A DNA stretch of 59,742 nt from an uncultured beta proteobacterium (GCA_903886275.1 CAISLN010000034.1:1-59742); one strand, 5' to 3'. Shown: positions 26,070 to 34,215, counted from the stretch's first letter. The notes: generated by a model not told the origin, from the sequence alone. Made by a program: numbers and translations.

Positions 26070-27502
26070 ACCCGGTCGCCAATGCCGTAAGCGCTAGCAC
26101 CCAAGCACCTGGCTTGGACCGCGGCCGCTGGATCGTGCCCGGCATGCTGGCCTGCGCCTGTGCCGCGTGGCTCGCCACGCTGGCCGTCTTTTTGCTTACG
26201 CCCCTGGAGGCCTTGCCGCGTTTTCTGGCCGGTGGCTATCTGGTGCTGGACGCCACCTCGATGCTGTTCCTGCTGGTTATCAACACGGTGTTTCTGGGCA
26301 TCAGCGTGTACATGTTTTCGCGCGAGCGCAGCTCTGCGGAGCTGGTCGATGACCTGCGCCTGCGCGCCCCCTGGTCGCTGCTGTTCATGCTGGTGATGAA
26401 CCTGGGCATTTTGTGCAACCACCTGATCCTGCAATGGGCGCTGATCGAGGTGACCACGGCCTGCGCGGTGCTGATGATGGTGTGCGGGAAATTCGGCGCT
26501 CCCCGGGCCGTGGCCTGGCGCTACATGCTGTATTCGTCCATGACCCTGGCCATGTGCTTTCTGGGCTTTATGTGCCTGACCCAGTCGGCCGCGTTGCGTG
26601 GCCTGCAAATCAGCTTCCACGCCGATCAACTGGGCCTGGCCCTCACCGCAGCCAAAGACCCCTGGCAAAGGCTGGGCCTGGCCTTTATGCTGTTCGGTCT
26701 GGGCGGAAAACTGGGCCTGGCTCCTCTTTACAGCTGGTTGCCCGAAACCTACGAGGCCGCGCCCACCAGCACCAGCGCCTTGTTGGCCTCGGTGCAGTTC
26801 AACCTCAGCGTGGTGGCCATGTTTCGCGTGCTACAGGCCTTCCAGGGCATAGAGGTCGGCTTTGTGTCGCAGGAGCTGTTGGTCATGGGCTATGCCTCGC
26901 TCTTGGTGGCAGCCATTCAGATCATGGCAGCGCGCAATTACAAGCGCCTGATCGCCTATGCCTGCATCAGTTCTTCCGGCGTGATTGCGCTGGGGCTTTC
27001 GGTGGGCGGGGTGGCGGCCTATGGCGTGGTGCTCTATATCGTCAGCAATGCCTTTGTGAAGTCGCTGCTGTTTATTACGGCCGGGCGCATGCGCGCGGTC
27101 TATGGCAGCAACGATACGGCAGCGCTCTCCGGCGTGATACGCGTGCTGCCCTTTGGCGGCATGCTGTTTGCCGGCGGCATTTTTGCCCTGTTGGGCTTTC
27201 CGCCCTTTGCCAGTTTTTTGGCTGAAATGTTGATCCTCTCGGGCATCGTGCAGGCCGGCAATTTGCTGGCCTTTACCCTGATGTGCGTGATGCTGACGGT
27301 TATTTTTGTGGCCACCGGGCGCAGCATTTTTCCCATGCTCTGGGGTCAGCCGCAACAGGTGCGCCCACCCTACAAGGAGTCGCTGCTGTCGGTGCTTCCC
27401 AAGCTTGGGTTTGTGGGCCTGCTCACCATGCTGGGCACCTACACGCCGCAGGTGTTTACCCATGTGATCAGCGCGGTGGCCCGCTCCATAGGAGGCTCCT
27501 GA
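26066..27502 (+). CDS. HyfF-like membrane subunit (NuoL/M/N family)
   Basis: 478 residues from the ATG at 26066 that overlaps the HyfE stop; an in-frame upstream extension is rejected on this ground. Twelve to fourteen membrane helices. Channel residues: Glu in LILQWALIEVTTAC (helix 5), Lys in GLGGKLGLAPLYSWLPETYE (helix 7) and NYKRLIAYACISSSGVIA. The Pro-Glu-x-Tyr-Glu-Ala-Ala-Pro element is shared with HyfF, where it reads P-D-A-Y-x-E-A-P. It would be the second antiporter-like pump unit. The stop TGA shares its A with the next ATG. Confidence 0.87.
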   Translation: MNPVANAVSASTQAPGLDRGRWIVPGMLACACAAWLATLAVFLLTPLEALPRFLAGGYLVLDATSMLFLLVINTVFLGISVYMFSRERSSAELVDDLRLRAPWSLLFMLVMNLGILCNHLILQWALIEVTTACAVLMMVCGKFGAPRAVAWRYMLYSSMTLAMCFLGFMCLTQSAALRGLQISFHADQLGLALTAAKDPWQRLGLAFMLFGLGGKLGLAPLYSWLPETYEAAPTSTSALLASVQFNLSVVAMFRVLQAFQGIEVGFVSQELLVMGYASLLVAAIQIMAARNYKRLIAYACISSSGVIALGLSVGGVAAYGVVLYIVSNAFVKSLLFITAGRMRAVYGSNDTAALSGVIRVLPFGGMLFAGGIFALLGFPPFASFLAEMLILSGIVQAGNLLAFTLMCVMLTVIFVATGRSIFPMLWGQPQQVRPPYKESLLSVLPKLGFVGLLTMLGTYTPQVFTHVISAVARSIGGS

Positions 27503-28995
27503 TGGCGGTTGCTGACAACCTGCTGCTGGTCGATCTGCGCGACCAGGCGCCTTTGGCACTGAGCGATTTGACCCGCCAGTGCGCGCAGCGGCTGGCCGCG
27601 GGCGAGCGCCTGCTCATGCTGTTTGGCCGCCCGGATGCCGACAACGCTATCGGCGCGCTGCGGGTCACCGCCGTGTTGCTGGCGGCGCCGGGGACGCAAG
27701 GCGGGCTGTCGGTGCTGCGCGCCCAGGCGAGGGCAGGGGAGCATTACCCAGCTTTGAGCGCCAGCTTCCCGGCAGCCCAGGCCCTGGAGCGCGAGCTGTG
27801 GGAACAAACCGGCCTCACACCCGACGGCCATCCCTGGCTCAAGCCCATCCGCTTTGAGGGGGCACGCCAGCAGCACATGGGCGACTATCCATTTTTTAGC
27901 GTGCGCGGCCAGGAGGTGCACGAGGTGGGGGTGGGGCCCATCCACGCCAGCGTGATCGAGCCCGGCCACTTCCGCTTCATGTGCCTGGGCGAGCAGGTGC
28001 ACCACCTGGAAATCCAGCTCGGCTACCAGCACCGTGGCGTGGAGGCGCTGTTGTTGCGCCGTCCGCCGCTGGCGCTGGCGCCGCTGGTGGAATCGATTTG
28101 CGGCGACTCCACCGTGGCCTATGCCTGGGGCTACTGCGCGGCCATCGAGGCCCTGTGCGGCTTACAAATCCCGTTGGATCTGGATCTGCGGCGCGGCGTG
28201 GCGCTGGAGTTGGAGCGCATCGCCATGCACCTGGCGAGCCTGGGCGGACTGGCCACCGACATCGCCTTTTTGCAGGGCGGTGGCAGCTATGGCCGGTTGC
28301 GCACGGCCATCATCAATGCCAGCCAGCGCATCTGCGGCAACCGCTTTGGGCGGGGCTGGTTGCGCCCCGGTCAAGCCCGTGGCCTGGATGCGGCGCAGCG
28401 CGCGGACCTGGTGCAGACACTGCAAGCTTTTCAAAAGGACTTCACCGAGGTCAACACCCTGATGAACGGCAGCCTGAGTGTGGCGGCGCGCTTCAAGGGG
28501 GTGGGCGTGGTCAGCCTCCTGGCCGCCAGGGAGCTGGGCCTGTTGGGCCCGGTGGCGCGCGCCAGCGGTGTGGCGCTGGATGCCCGCAGCCAACTGCCCG
28601 GCCCGCTCTACGGCGCGCACCCGCTGGAGCTGTTGACGCAGACAAGCGGCGACTGCTGGGCGCGCATGCAACTGCGCATGTGCGAGGTGCAGCAGTCGCT
28701 GCAATGGCTGTTGGCGTTGCTGGCTGGGCCTGCATCGCTGCAGCCGTCACAGCCGCTGGTGCCCGCAGCCCTGCGCGGCGAAGCCCTGTGCGTGTCGCTC
28801 ATCGAGGGCACACGCGGCCCCGTGCTGCAGGCGCTGGAGACCTCTGCGCAGCGCCAACTGCTGCACTACAAGGTGCAGGACCCCTCGCTGCCCAACTGGT
28901 TCGGCCTGGCCATGGCGCTGCGTGAAAACGCCATCTCCGACTTTCCCATTTGCAACAAGAGTTTTGACCTCTCCTATTGCGGCAACGATCTGTAG
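27502..28995 (+). CDS. HyfG-like large subunit (NuoCD-type) with degenerate NiFe-ligand motifs
   Basis: 497 residues, with an AGGAGG ribosome site and start overlapping the HyfF stop. The N-terminal ~120 residues are a NuoC-like domain; the rest is NuoD/HycE-like (VGPIHASVIEPGHFRFMCLG, IQLGYQHRGVEALL, LELERIAMHL). In group-4 hydrogenases the first cysteine motif reads R-x-C-G-x-C and the last D-P-C-x-x-C. Here they read ESICGDS (Cys200, then Ser203) and FDLSYCGND (Ser491, Cys493 displaced, Gly494). Only one of the four ligand positions remains a cysteine in register, so a NiFe centre and H2 chemistry are very unlikely. The protein more probably belongs to the energy-converting-hydrogenase-related (Ehr) group, whose substrates are unknown. 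Confidence 0.85.
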   Translation: MAVADNLLLVDLRDQAPLALSDLTRQCAQRLAAGERLLMLFGRPDADNAIGALRVTAVLLAAPGTQGGLSVLRAQARAGEHYPALSASFPAAQALERELWEQTGLTPDGHPWLKPIRFEGARQQHMGDYPFFSVRGQEVHEVGVGPIHASVIEPGHFRFMCLGEQVHHLEIQLGYQHRGVEALLLRRPPLALAPLVESICGDSTVAYAWGYCAAIEALCGLQIPLDLDLRRGVALELERIAMHLASLGGLATDIAFLQGGGSYGRLRTAIINASQRICGNRFGRGWLRPGQARGLDAAQRADLVQTLQAFQKDFTEVNTLMNGSLSVAARFKGVGVVSLLAARELGLLGPVARASGVALDARSQLPGPLYGAHPLELLTQTSGDCWARMQLRMCEVQQSLQWLLALLAGPASLQPSQPLVPAALRGEALCVSLIEGTRGPVLQALETSAQRQLLHYKVQDPSLPNWFGLAMALRENAISDFPICNKSFDLSYCGNDL

Positions 28996-29003
28996 GCCTT
29001 TCC

Positions 29004-29753
29004 ATGTTCCAGTCCATTCGCGTGCGCAAGTCCCAGGGGACGCAGTTCATTCCCGATCCCCGCCAGGCGGTGCCTTTGGGTTTTCGCGGCAAGCCGATGA
29101 TCGCCCAAGCGGATTGCGCACCCGACTGCCAGCGCTGTGTGGACGCTTGCCCCAGTCAGGCCATCACCCTGCACCCGGTGCAAATCGACCTGGGCCGCTG
29201 CGTGCTCTGCGGCGACTGCGAGCCGGTCTGCCCGAGTCAGAAGATCCGCTTCAATTGCGATTTCAAACTGGCCAGCACCGCGCGTGGCGGTCTGACCGTC
29301 AGCGCGGCACGGCCGGACATCGATCCGGTCCAGGTCTCGGCCGCACTGCACCGTCGCTATGGCCGCTCGCTCAAATTGCGCTCGGTGTCGGCTGGCGGCT
29401 GCAATGGCTGCGAGATGGAGATCAACGCCCTGGGCAATGTGAACTTTGACCTGGGCCGCTATGGCGTAGAGATCGTGGCCTCGCCGCGCCATGCCGACGC
29501 GCTGGTGCTGTCCGGCCCCATCACCCGCAACATGGCACAGGCCCTGCAAATTTGCTGGGATGCCATGCCCGAGCCGCGCCTGCTGATCGCCGTGGGCGCC
29601 TGCGCCATATCGGGCGGCCTGTTTGCCGACAGCGACGCGCTGGACCGGAGCTTTTTGGACCGGGTCACGCCCGACCTGTATGTGCCGGGCTGCCCGGCGC
29701 ACCCGCTGACCTTTATTTCGGGCATCCTTGACCTGCTGGGCATTGCCAGCTGA
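29004..29753 (+). CDS. Fused HyfH-HyfI-like subunit: two 4Fe-4S ferredoxin domain plus NuoB domain
   Basis: 249 residues from MFQSIRVRKS; an in-frame start inside the upstream gene is less likely. Residues 30-85 are a two-cluster ferredoxin module: Cys38, 42, 45, 49 (CAPDCQRCVDACP, with one extra residue in the first spacer) and Cys66, 69, 72, 76 (CVLCGDCEPVCP, canonical). Residues 115-249 are NuoB/HycG-like with all four ligands of the proximal cluster: Cys133 and Cys136 (GGCNGCEME), Cys200 (VGACAISGG) and Cys230 (PGCPAHP). In E. coli the two parts are separate genes (hyfH, hyfI). The fusion gives an unbroken electron wire to the HyfG-like subunit, so electron transfer seems conserved even though the NiFe site is not. 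It is the last gene of the operon. Confidence 0.88.
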   Translation: MFQSIRVRKSQGTQFIPDPRQAVPLGFRGKPMIAQADCAPDCQRCVDACPSQAITLHPVQIDLGRCVLCGDCEPVCPSQKIRFNCDFKLASTARGGLTVSAARPDIDPVQVSAALHRRYGRSLKLRSVSAGGCNGCEMEINALGNVNFDLGRYGVEIVASPRHADALVLSGPITRNMAQALQICWDAMPEPRLLIAVGACAISGGLFADSDALDRSFLDRVTPDLYVPGCPAHPLTFISGILDLLGIAS

Positions 29754-30073
29754 GCCAGCCTTGCCCGCGCAAGGCCTTGGACGCCGTCTCGCCCGCTGCG
29801 CGGCCCTCGCTATAGATTGCTATAGCGAGGGCCGGTTTTCGATAGCGGTCGCCTGTCCCCGGATGCCTATCCAAATGGCGGCGAGCCTTGCATTCGATAG
29901 CGGCCAAAGCACGCGGGCTGCGGATGTGAATCGCGAGTCAAACGGCTATCCAATGCCAAAGCGATGCTGCGATCAGTTAACCTCGCAGGGCGCGAATTTC
30001 CGACGTTTTGGTTGCTACGGGGATTTGGAGGGGGCGCAACGGATGCAGGCAAAAAATTCAGGTTGAATGCAAA
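29754..30073 (+). other. Intergenic region between Hyf-like operon and racemase gene
   Basis: 320 bp with no convincing gene: two short open frames cross it but run through the hairpin and have poor coding character. It contains the operon terminator (29801-29840), an 11-bp direct repeat TTCGATAGCGG at 29838-29848 and 29893-29903, and presumably the promoter of the racemase gene; no strong -35/-10 pair stands out. Confidence 0.6.
29801..29840 (+). terminator. Perfect 15-bp-arm hairpin closing the Hyf-like operon
   Basis: CGGCCCTCGCTATAG (29801-29815) and CTATAGCGAGGGCCG (29820-29834) pair completely around an ATTG loop and are followed by GTTTTC. It lies 47 bp after the last stop. The short T-run makes it a fair but not ideal intrinsic terminator. 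Confidence 0.75.
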
Positions 30074-30829
30074 ATGAAGACTGGTTTTCTAGGTATTCTT
30101 GGTGGTATGGGGCCCTTGGCAACGGCTGACTTTCTTCGCAAGTTGGCGAAGAAAACCCCGGCAGAGGTGGACCAGGCGCACATCCCCGTCTTGCTTTACG
30201 GCGACTGCACCACACCTGATCGGACAGCCAACCTTGTGGCCGGTGGCGCGTCCCCCCTGCCCAAGCTACTCGACGGAATCCGCTTCCTGAACCAGCACCG
30301 CGTCCAGGCGATCTGCGTCCCCTGCAACAGTGCGCATGCCTGGTTTGAGCAAATGCAAGCCGCGTCCGATGCGCCGCTGCTGCACATCGTGCGGGCCAGC
30401 GCCGCGCAAGTTCGACGTAAATATCCTGCTGCATCCTGCGTCGGCGTTCTGTCCACAGTCGGCACCTACCGCATGGGCTTGTACAGCCGCACCTTGCAAG
30501 ATCTGGGCTACCGGGTGGTGACGCCTACCGAAGCCGAATTTGAAACCTTGGTATCCCCGGCCATCGCCATGAACAAGGCCAACCGATGGGCCGAGGCCGG
30601 GGCCTATTACGACAGGGCCACGCAGCAGCTGCTGGACCGAGGCGCCGAAATCATCATCCTGGGCTGCACCGAAATTCCCTTTTGCATGGAGCAGCAGGTC
30701 CGCCTTCATCCCACCGTCTTTGTGGACTCCAACGATGCCTTGGTCGATGCCGCAATCGAGTGTTTCATGCCTGCAAGCACCGCGACTACCGCTCAAGCCG
30801 GCACCGCCTTGCGCATCACCACCAGATAG
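30074..30829 (+). CDS. Aspartate/glutamate racemase family protein
   Basis: 251 residues from MKTGFLGILGG. The N-terminal GGMGPLATADF motif and two catalytic cysteines, Cys84 in VPCNSAH and Cys198 in LGCTEIP, are the hallmarks of PLP-independent Asp/Glu racemases, which interconvert L and D forms by a two-base cysteine mechanism. GVLSTVGTYRMGLY is the conserved third block. The GGMGPxAT motif and the ~240-residue length favour aspartate racemase (EC 5.1.1.13) over MurI glutamate racemase, which begins differently. The C-terminal STATTAQAGTALRITTR is an extra tail. The last 37 bp overlap, tail to tail, a small minus-strand gene. About 13 kb downstream, within the T6SS locus, lie an amino-acid-type binding protein and two DAACS symporters, so a D-amino-acid link is possible but speculative. 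Confidence 0.87.
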   Translation: MKTGFLGILGGMGPLATADFLRKLAKKTPAEVDQAHIPVLLYGDCTTPDRTANLVAGGASPLPKLLDGIRFLNQHRVQAICVPCNSAHAWFEQMQAASDAPLLHIVRASAAQVRRKYPAASCVGVLSTVGTYRMGLYSRTLQDLGYRVVTPTEAEFETLVSPAIAMNKANRWAEAGAYYDRATQQLLDRGAEIIILGCTEIPFCMEQQVRLHPTVFVDSNDALVDAAIECFMPASTATTAQAGTALRITTR

Positions 30830-30960
30830 CCATCCAGCTCTATTGCGCATTCTTGGCGAATCACACTGGGCAATAACACCGCCTTGGCCTCGATCAGGCG
30901 TCCCTCTTGGTTCCATTGCAGGGCTTGCGCAAAAAGAGTTTGTGCCGCTTCCGGGCTCAT
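30793..30960 (-). CDS. Small hypothetical protein, coupled to the 99-residue gene
   Basis: 55 residues (MSPEAAQTLFAQALQWNQEG...). The ATG overlaps the stop of the upstream minus-strand gene (ATGA), the main reason for calling it. The segment AAQTLFAQALQWNQEGRLIEAK has the look of half a TPR-like helical hairpin. It has no recognisable function. Its 3' end overlaps the racemase gene by 37 bp. Confidence 0.5.
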   Translation of the reverse strand: MSPEAAQTLFAQALQWNQEGRLIEAKAVLLPSVIRQECAIELDGYLVVMRKAVPA

Positions 30961-31256
30961 TGGATAGCGCCAGGTTCTGCCACCGATAGGCCCGCGTTTG
31001 CGGCCACCAGTTCGGCCACCAGGCCTATCCACCAGTCCCTGCGGGATTGCGCCTCCTGCACCGCCGCCTCGTCCAGTTCGGAGTACAGGGATTGGATACT
31101 CAAGCCTTCACAGGCCTGCAAAAAGTCCTTCGACACCTGGGCCAGTTGTTGGGTATTCAATAGCCGCAACAAGGCCAGCAGCATGGCGGAGTCCGTTGCG
31201 ACCACCATGCGCAATCGTGAAACTTCTGTTTGGATAGCCGAAATTTGTGGGCTCAT
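30957..31256 (-). CDS. Small hypothetical helical protein, divergent from tssB
   Basis: 99 residues, probably all helix (SAIQTEVSRLRMVVATDSAM, LLALLRLLNTQQLAQVSKDF, RRDWWIGLVAELVAANA). I do not recognise a family. No signal peptide or membrane helix is clear. It is followed by a coupled 55-residue gene and is divergent from the T6SS operon across a 226-bp region, so it might be a regulator or accessory of that locus, but nothing in its sequence shows this. Confidence 0.55.
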   Translation of the reverse strand: MSPQISAIQTEVSRLRMVVATDSAMLLALLRLLNTQQLAQVSKDFLQACEGLSIQSLYSELDEAAVQEAQSRRDWWIGLVAELVAANAGLSVAEPGAIQ

Positions 31257-31482
31257 TTGGGTTTACCTGGCCTTAAATTGCAATAGCATGGGTGACTGCG
31301 TGGTGAGCGTAACAGTAGCCTTGAACCTCACCAACGCTGAAACCACATTGAACGCGACGGATTCATGCGAAGGCATTGAATAGGCACGTTTTATGTAGTA
31401 AAAACGGCAATAGCGCGAGGGCATTGCCGAACGCGTTTTATACAGCCCTTGTGGCGTCAATATCAATCGATTAAGGGGAAAT
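31257..31482 (+). promoter_or_regulatory. Divergent upstream region of the T6SS operon
   Basis: 226 bp that must hold the tssB promoter. A 7-bp inverted repeat CGGCAAT/ATTGCCG (31405-31411, 31423-31429) lies between two copies of CGTTTTAT (31387-31394, 31434-31441). A strong ribosome site AAGGGG sits just before the tssB ATG. No clear sigma-54 or sigma-70 promoter could be assigned by eye. Confidence 0.45.
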
Positions 31483-32106
31483 ATGTCCGACAGTTTGCAA
31501 AAATGGGTAGGGCGTAACCGCCCACCACGCGTCCAGATCACCTATGACGTTGAGATTGGAGATGCGGTAGAAAAAAAGGAACTGCCTCTGGTGGTGGGCC
31601 TGCTGGCGGACCTGTCTGGCCAACCCATAGCCCCGCTTCCCAAGCTCAAAGACCGTCGCCTCGTCGAGATCGACCGTGACAATTTCAACGAGATCATGGC
31701 CAAGATTGCTCCGCGCCTTGACATCTCGGTGCCCGACACGCTCAAGGGCGAAGGCAGCCTGAAACTCGAACTCAACTTCCAGAACTTTGACGACTTCCAC
31801 CCCGAAGCCATCGTGAGCCAGGTGCCCCGCCTGGCCAAGCTGCTCGAAGCGCGTCAGCAACTGCGCGACCTGCTGGCCAAGTTGGACGGCAATGACGAGC
31901 TCGACTCCCTGCTGGAAAACATTGTGCAAAGTACCGAAGAACTCAAGACGCTGCAGACCCAGGCCAATGCGGGCGCAGCGCCTGCTGTTCAGGCGGCTGG
32001 CGTTCCAGCAAGCGCTGCTGCTCAGCCGGTGGCCCAGGCTGCTGCGCCCGTCGCTCAGCCTGTTGCCCAGGCCTCTGTCCCAGCAGCCGACACGCCTGCC
32101 GCCTAA
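31483..32106 (+). CDS. tssB: T6SS contractile sheath small subunit TssB (VipA)
   Basis: 207 residues. The first ~160 are a standard TssB: WVGRNRPPRVQITYDVEIGD, KKELPLVVGLLADLSGQP, RRLVEIDRDNFNEIM and LNFQNFDDFHPEAIVSQVP are all conserved blocks. TssB binds TssC to form the contractile tail sheath around the Hcp tube in the cytoplasm. The last ~45 residues are an Ala/Pro/Val/Gln-rich tail (AAPAVQAAGVPASAAAQPVA...), which extends the protein beyond the usual 160-175 residues. First gene of the T6SS operon, with a good ribosome site. Confidence 0.95.
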   Translation: MSDSLQKWVGRNRPPRVQITYDVEIGDAVEKKELPLVVGLLADLSGQPIAPLPKLKDRRLVEIDRDNFNEIMAKIAPRLDISVPDTLKGEGSLKLELNFQNFDDFHPEAIVSQVPRLAKLLEARQQLRDLLAKLDGNDELDSLLENIVQSTEELKTLQTQANAGAAPAVQAAGVPASAAAQPVAQAAAPVAQPVAQASVPAADTPAA

Positions 32107-32160
32107 GTTGCGGTTCTTTTTTGTGCTTTTGCACACCAACCAATTGAAATGGTGATTGAT

Positions 32161-33648
32161 ATGGCGAATACGCAAGAAGCTGGCAAGTCCGCAGGGACCG
32201 TCCATGGTGCAATGGGGTTGCTGGACCGTATCGTGGTCGAAGGCAATATGGCAGTCGAGCCTTCCCAGGGAGTCTATGCAAAGAAACTGATTGGTCAGTT
32301 TGCATCGCAAATTCTCGATGAAGGCATGAAAACCAGCCCCGACAAGGGTGTGGTTGCGATGATCAACGAGCGCGTCGCAGAGATCGACAAGCTGCTGTCT
32401 GACCAGCTCAATGCAATTTTGCACCATGCATCCTTTCAGGCGCTGGAAGCCTCCTGGCGCGGCTTGCACGACATGGTGTATGGAACCGAAACCAGTTCGC
32501 GCCTGAAGCTGCGCCTGCTCAATGTGAGCAAGAAAGAACTGCTCAAGGACCTGGAGTCGGCGGTCGATCACGACATGAGCGTGCTGTTCAAGAAGGTGTA
32601 CGAAGAAGAGTACGGAACCTTTGGTGGTCACCCCTATTCCTTGCTGATTGGTGACTACAGCTTTGGCCGTCACCCCCAAGATATCGCACTGCTTGAGCGC
32701 ATCTCCAAGGTTGCCGCCGCTGCCCACGCGCCCTTTATTGCGGCCGCTGCGCCCGCACTGTTTGACATGAAGTCATTCACCGAGCTGGGTGTTCCGCGCG
32801 ATATCTCCAAGATATTCGAGAGTGCCGAGCTGGCCTCCTGGCGCGGCTTTCGGGAGTCGGACGATTCCCGCTACGTGTCGCTGGTTTTGCCCAGCTACGC
32901 CGCACGCCTGCCCTACGGAGCCAAGACAATTCCCGTTGAAAATTTCAATTTTGAGGAAGACGTGGACGGCAAGGACCACTCCAAATACCTGTGGGCCAAC
33001 TCGGCCTACCAACTCGGTCTGCGCATCACCGATGCGTTTGCCAAGTACGGCTGGTCTACCGCCATACGCGGTGTCGAAGGCGGCGGCAAGGTCTCGGGCA
33101 TGGTGGCGCATGCCTTCAAGACCGACGAAGGCGACGTGGCGCTCAAGTGCCCCACCGAAGTGCTGATCACCGACCGGCGCGAGAAGGAACTCAACGACCT
33201 GGGCTTTATCGCCATTGTCAATTCCAAGGGTTCCAACTTCGCGTCCTTCTTTGGCGGACAGACCGTCAACAAGCCCAAGGTCTACAACAAGGACGCGGCC
33301 AATGCCAATGCCCAGTTGTCGGCGCGTCTGCCCTATGTACTGGCGGCCTCGCGTTTCGCGCATTACATCAAGGTGATCATGCGCGACAAGATCGGCAGCT
33401 TCCAGTCGCGCGACCAGATCGAGGCCTTCCTTAACAACTGGATTGCCGACTATGTGCTGATCGGCGAGGGTGCTCCCCAGGAAATGAAGGCGCGCTTCCC
33501 TCTGGGTGCGGCCCGTGTGGACGTGACCGAGGTGGCAGGCAAGCCCGGCGCATTTCAGGCGGTGTGTTTCCTGCGCCCCCATTTCCAGATGGAAGAACTG
33601 ACCGCGTCCATCCGCCTGGTGGCCGAACTGCCAGCGGCAGTCGGTTAA
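32161..33648 (+). CDS. tssC: T6SS contractile sheath large subunit TssC (VipB)
   Basis: 495 residues from MANTQEAGK; a start 12 bp upstream is also possible. Family blocks: LLSDQLNAILHHASFQALEA, SWRGLHDMVYGTET, LLIGDYSFGRHPQD, and FVLIGEG/PLGAARVDVTEVAGKP near the C-terminus. It co-assembles with TssB and carries the N-terminal handshake strands and the domain that ClpV approaches on contraction. 54 bp after tssB; length is normal (about 490-500). Confidence 0.95.
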   Translation: MANTQEAGKSAGTVHGAMGLLDRIVVEGNMAVEPSQGVYAKKLIGQFASQILDEGMKTSPDKGVVAMINERVAEIDKLLSDQLNAILHHASFQALEASWRGLHDMVYGTETSSRLKLRLLNVSKKELLKDLESAVDHDMSVLFKKVYEEEYGTFGGHPYSLLIGDYSFGRHPQDIALLERISKVAAAAHAPFIAAAAPALFDMKSFTELGVPRDISKIFESAELASWRGFRESDDSRYVSLVLPSYAARLPYGAKTIPVENFNFEEDVDGKDHSKYLWANSAYQLGLRITDAFAKYGWSTAIRGVEGGGKVSGMVAHAFKTDEGDVALKCPTEVLITDRREKELNDLGFIAIVNSKGSNFASFFGGQTVNKPKVYNKDAANANAQLSARLPYVLAASRFAHYIKVIMRDKIGSFQSRDQIEAFLNNWIADYVLIGEGAPQEMKARFPLGAARVDVTEVAGKPGAFQAVCFLRPHFQMEELTASIRLVAELPAAVG

Positions 33649-33698
33649 TGCTTGCGATGCGCTCGCAAACCCCACTTATTTAAATATCGGAGCACTGC

Positions 33699-34187
33699 AT
33701 GATTTATTTGAAAATTGATTCCATTAAGGGCAACTGCACGGACGCTGGCTACACCGATCAGATCATGGTCGATTCCTACCAGCACGGACTCAGCCTGTCC
33801 TTGACAAGCCATGGCAAGAACAGCGACCGCACCTCCGGTGGCCCGAACTTTTCGGAGATGAGCTTCTCCAAGGTGATGGACTCGTCCACCCCCTTGCTGT
33901 ATGCGGCTTGCGCCGGTGCCAGGCCGCTCAAGACGGCAGTGGTGACGGTGACCCGTGACGAGAACGACAAGCCCATGACTACCGTGGTGTACAACTTGGG
34001 CGAAGCCATGATTTCGAGCATCAGCACCTCGGGCTCCACGGGCAGCATTCCGCACGAAAGCTTCAGCATCCATTTCACCTCCATCACTTCCCAGGTCACC
34101 CAGCAAAACACGGACTCCACCAAAAAGGGTGTGTCTCCGTTTGGTTGGGACCTGAAGAAGGACATTCCTCTGGCGCCTCCGGCCTGA
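33699..34187 (+). CDS. hcp: T6SS inner-tube protein Hcp (TssD)
   Basis: 162 residues. Hcp forms stacked hexameric rings that make the tube fired through the sheath. Seen here: MIYLKIDSIKGNCTDAGYTD at the N-terminus (beta strand, typical Hcp1 start), SGGPNFSEMSFSKVMDSSTP, FVTVTRDEN-like and ISSISTSGSTG strands, and the C-terminal KGVSPFGWDLKKDIP, a very common Hcp ending. It lies between tssC and tssE, as in many betaproteobacterial T6SS loci. There is no C-terminal effector extension. Confidence 0.93.
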   Translation: MIYLKIDSIKGNCTDAGYTDQIMVDSYQHGLSLSLTSHGKNSDRTSGGPNFSEMSFSKVMDSSTPLLYAACAGARPLKTAVVTVTRDENDKPMTTVVYNLGEAMISSISTSGSTGSIPHESFSIHFTSITSQVTQQNTDSTKKGVSPFGWDLKKDIPLAPPA

Positions 34188-34215
34188 GTGTTGTTGCAGG
34201 CGAGGTGGAGGGCGC

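Noticed and set aside
27502..28995. Annotation as a functional NiFe hydrogenase large subunit
   Set aside because: Three of four ligand cysteines are missing and no maturation genes lie nearby; the name HyfG-like is kept only for fold and position.
29754..30066. Open frames of 64-112 residues between the operon and the racemase
   Set aside because: They read through the terminator hairpin and have no coding signature or ribosome site.
31268..31283. Sigma-54-like promoter CTGGCCTTAAATTGCAA upstream of tssB
   Set aside because: GG and GC are separated by 9 and not the required 10 bases, and the -24 box lacks the usual CACG.
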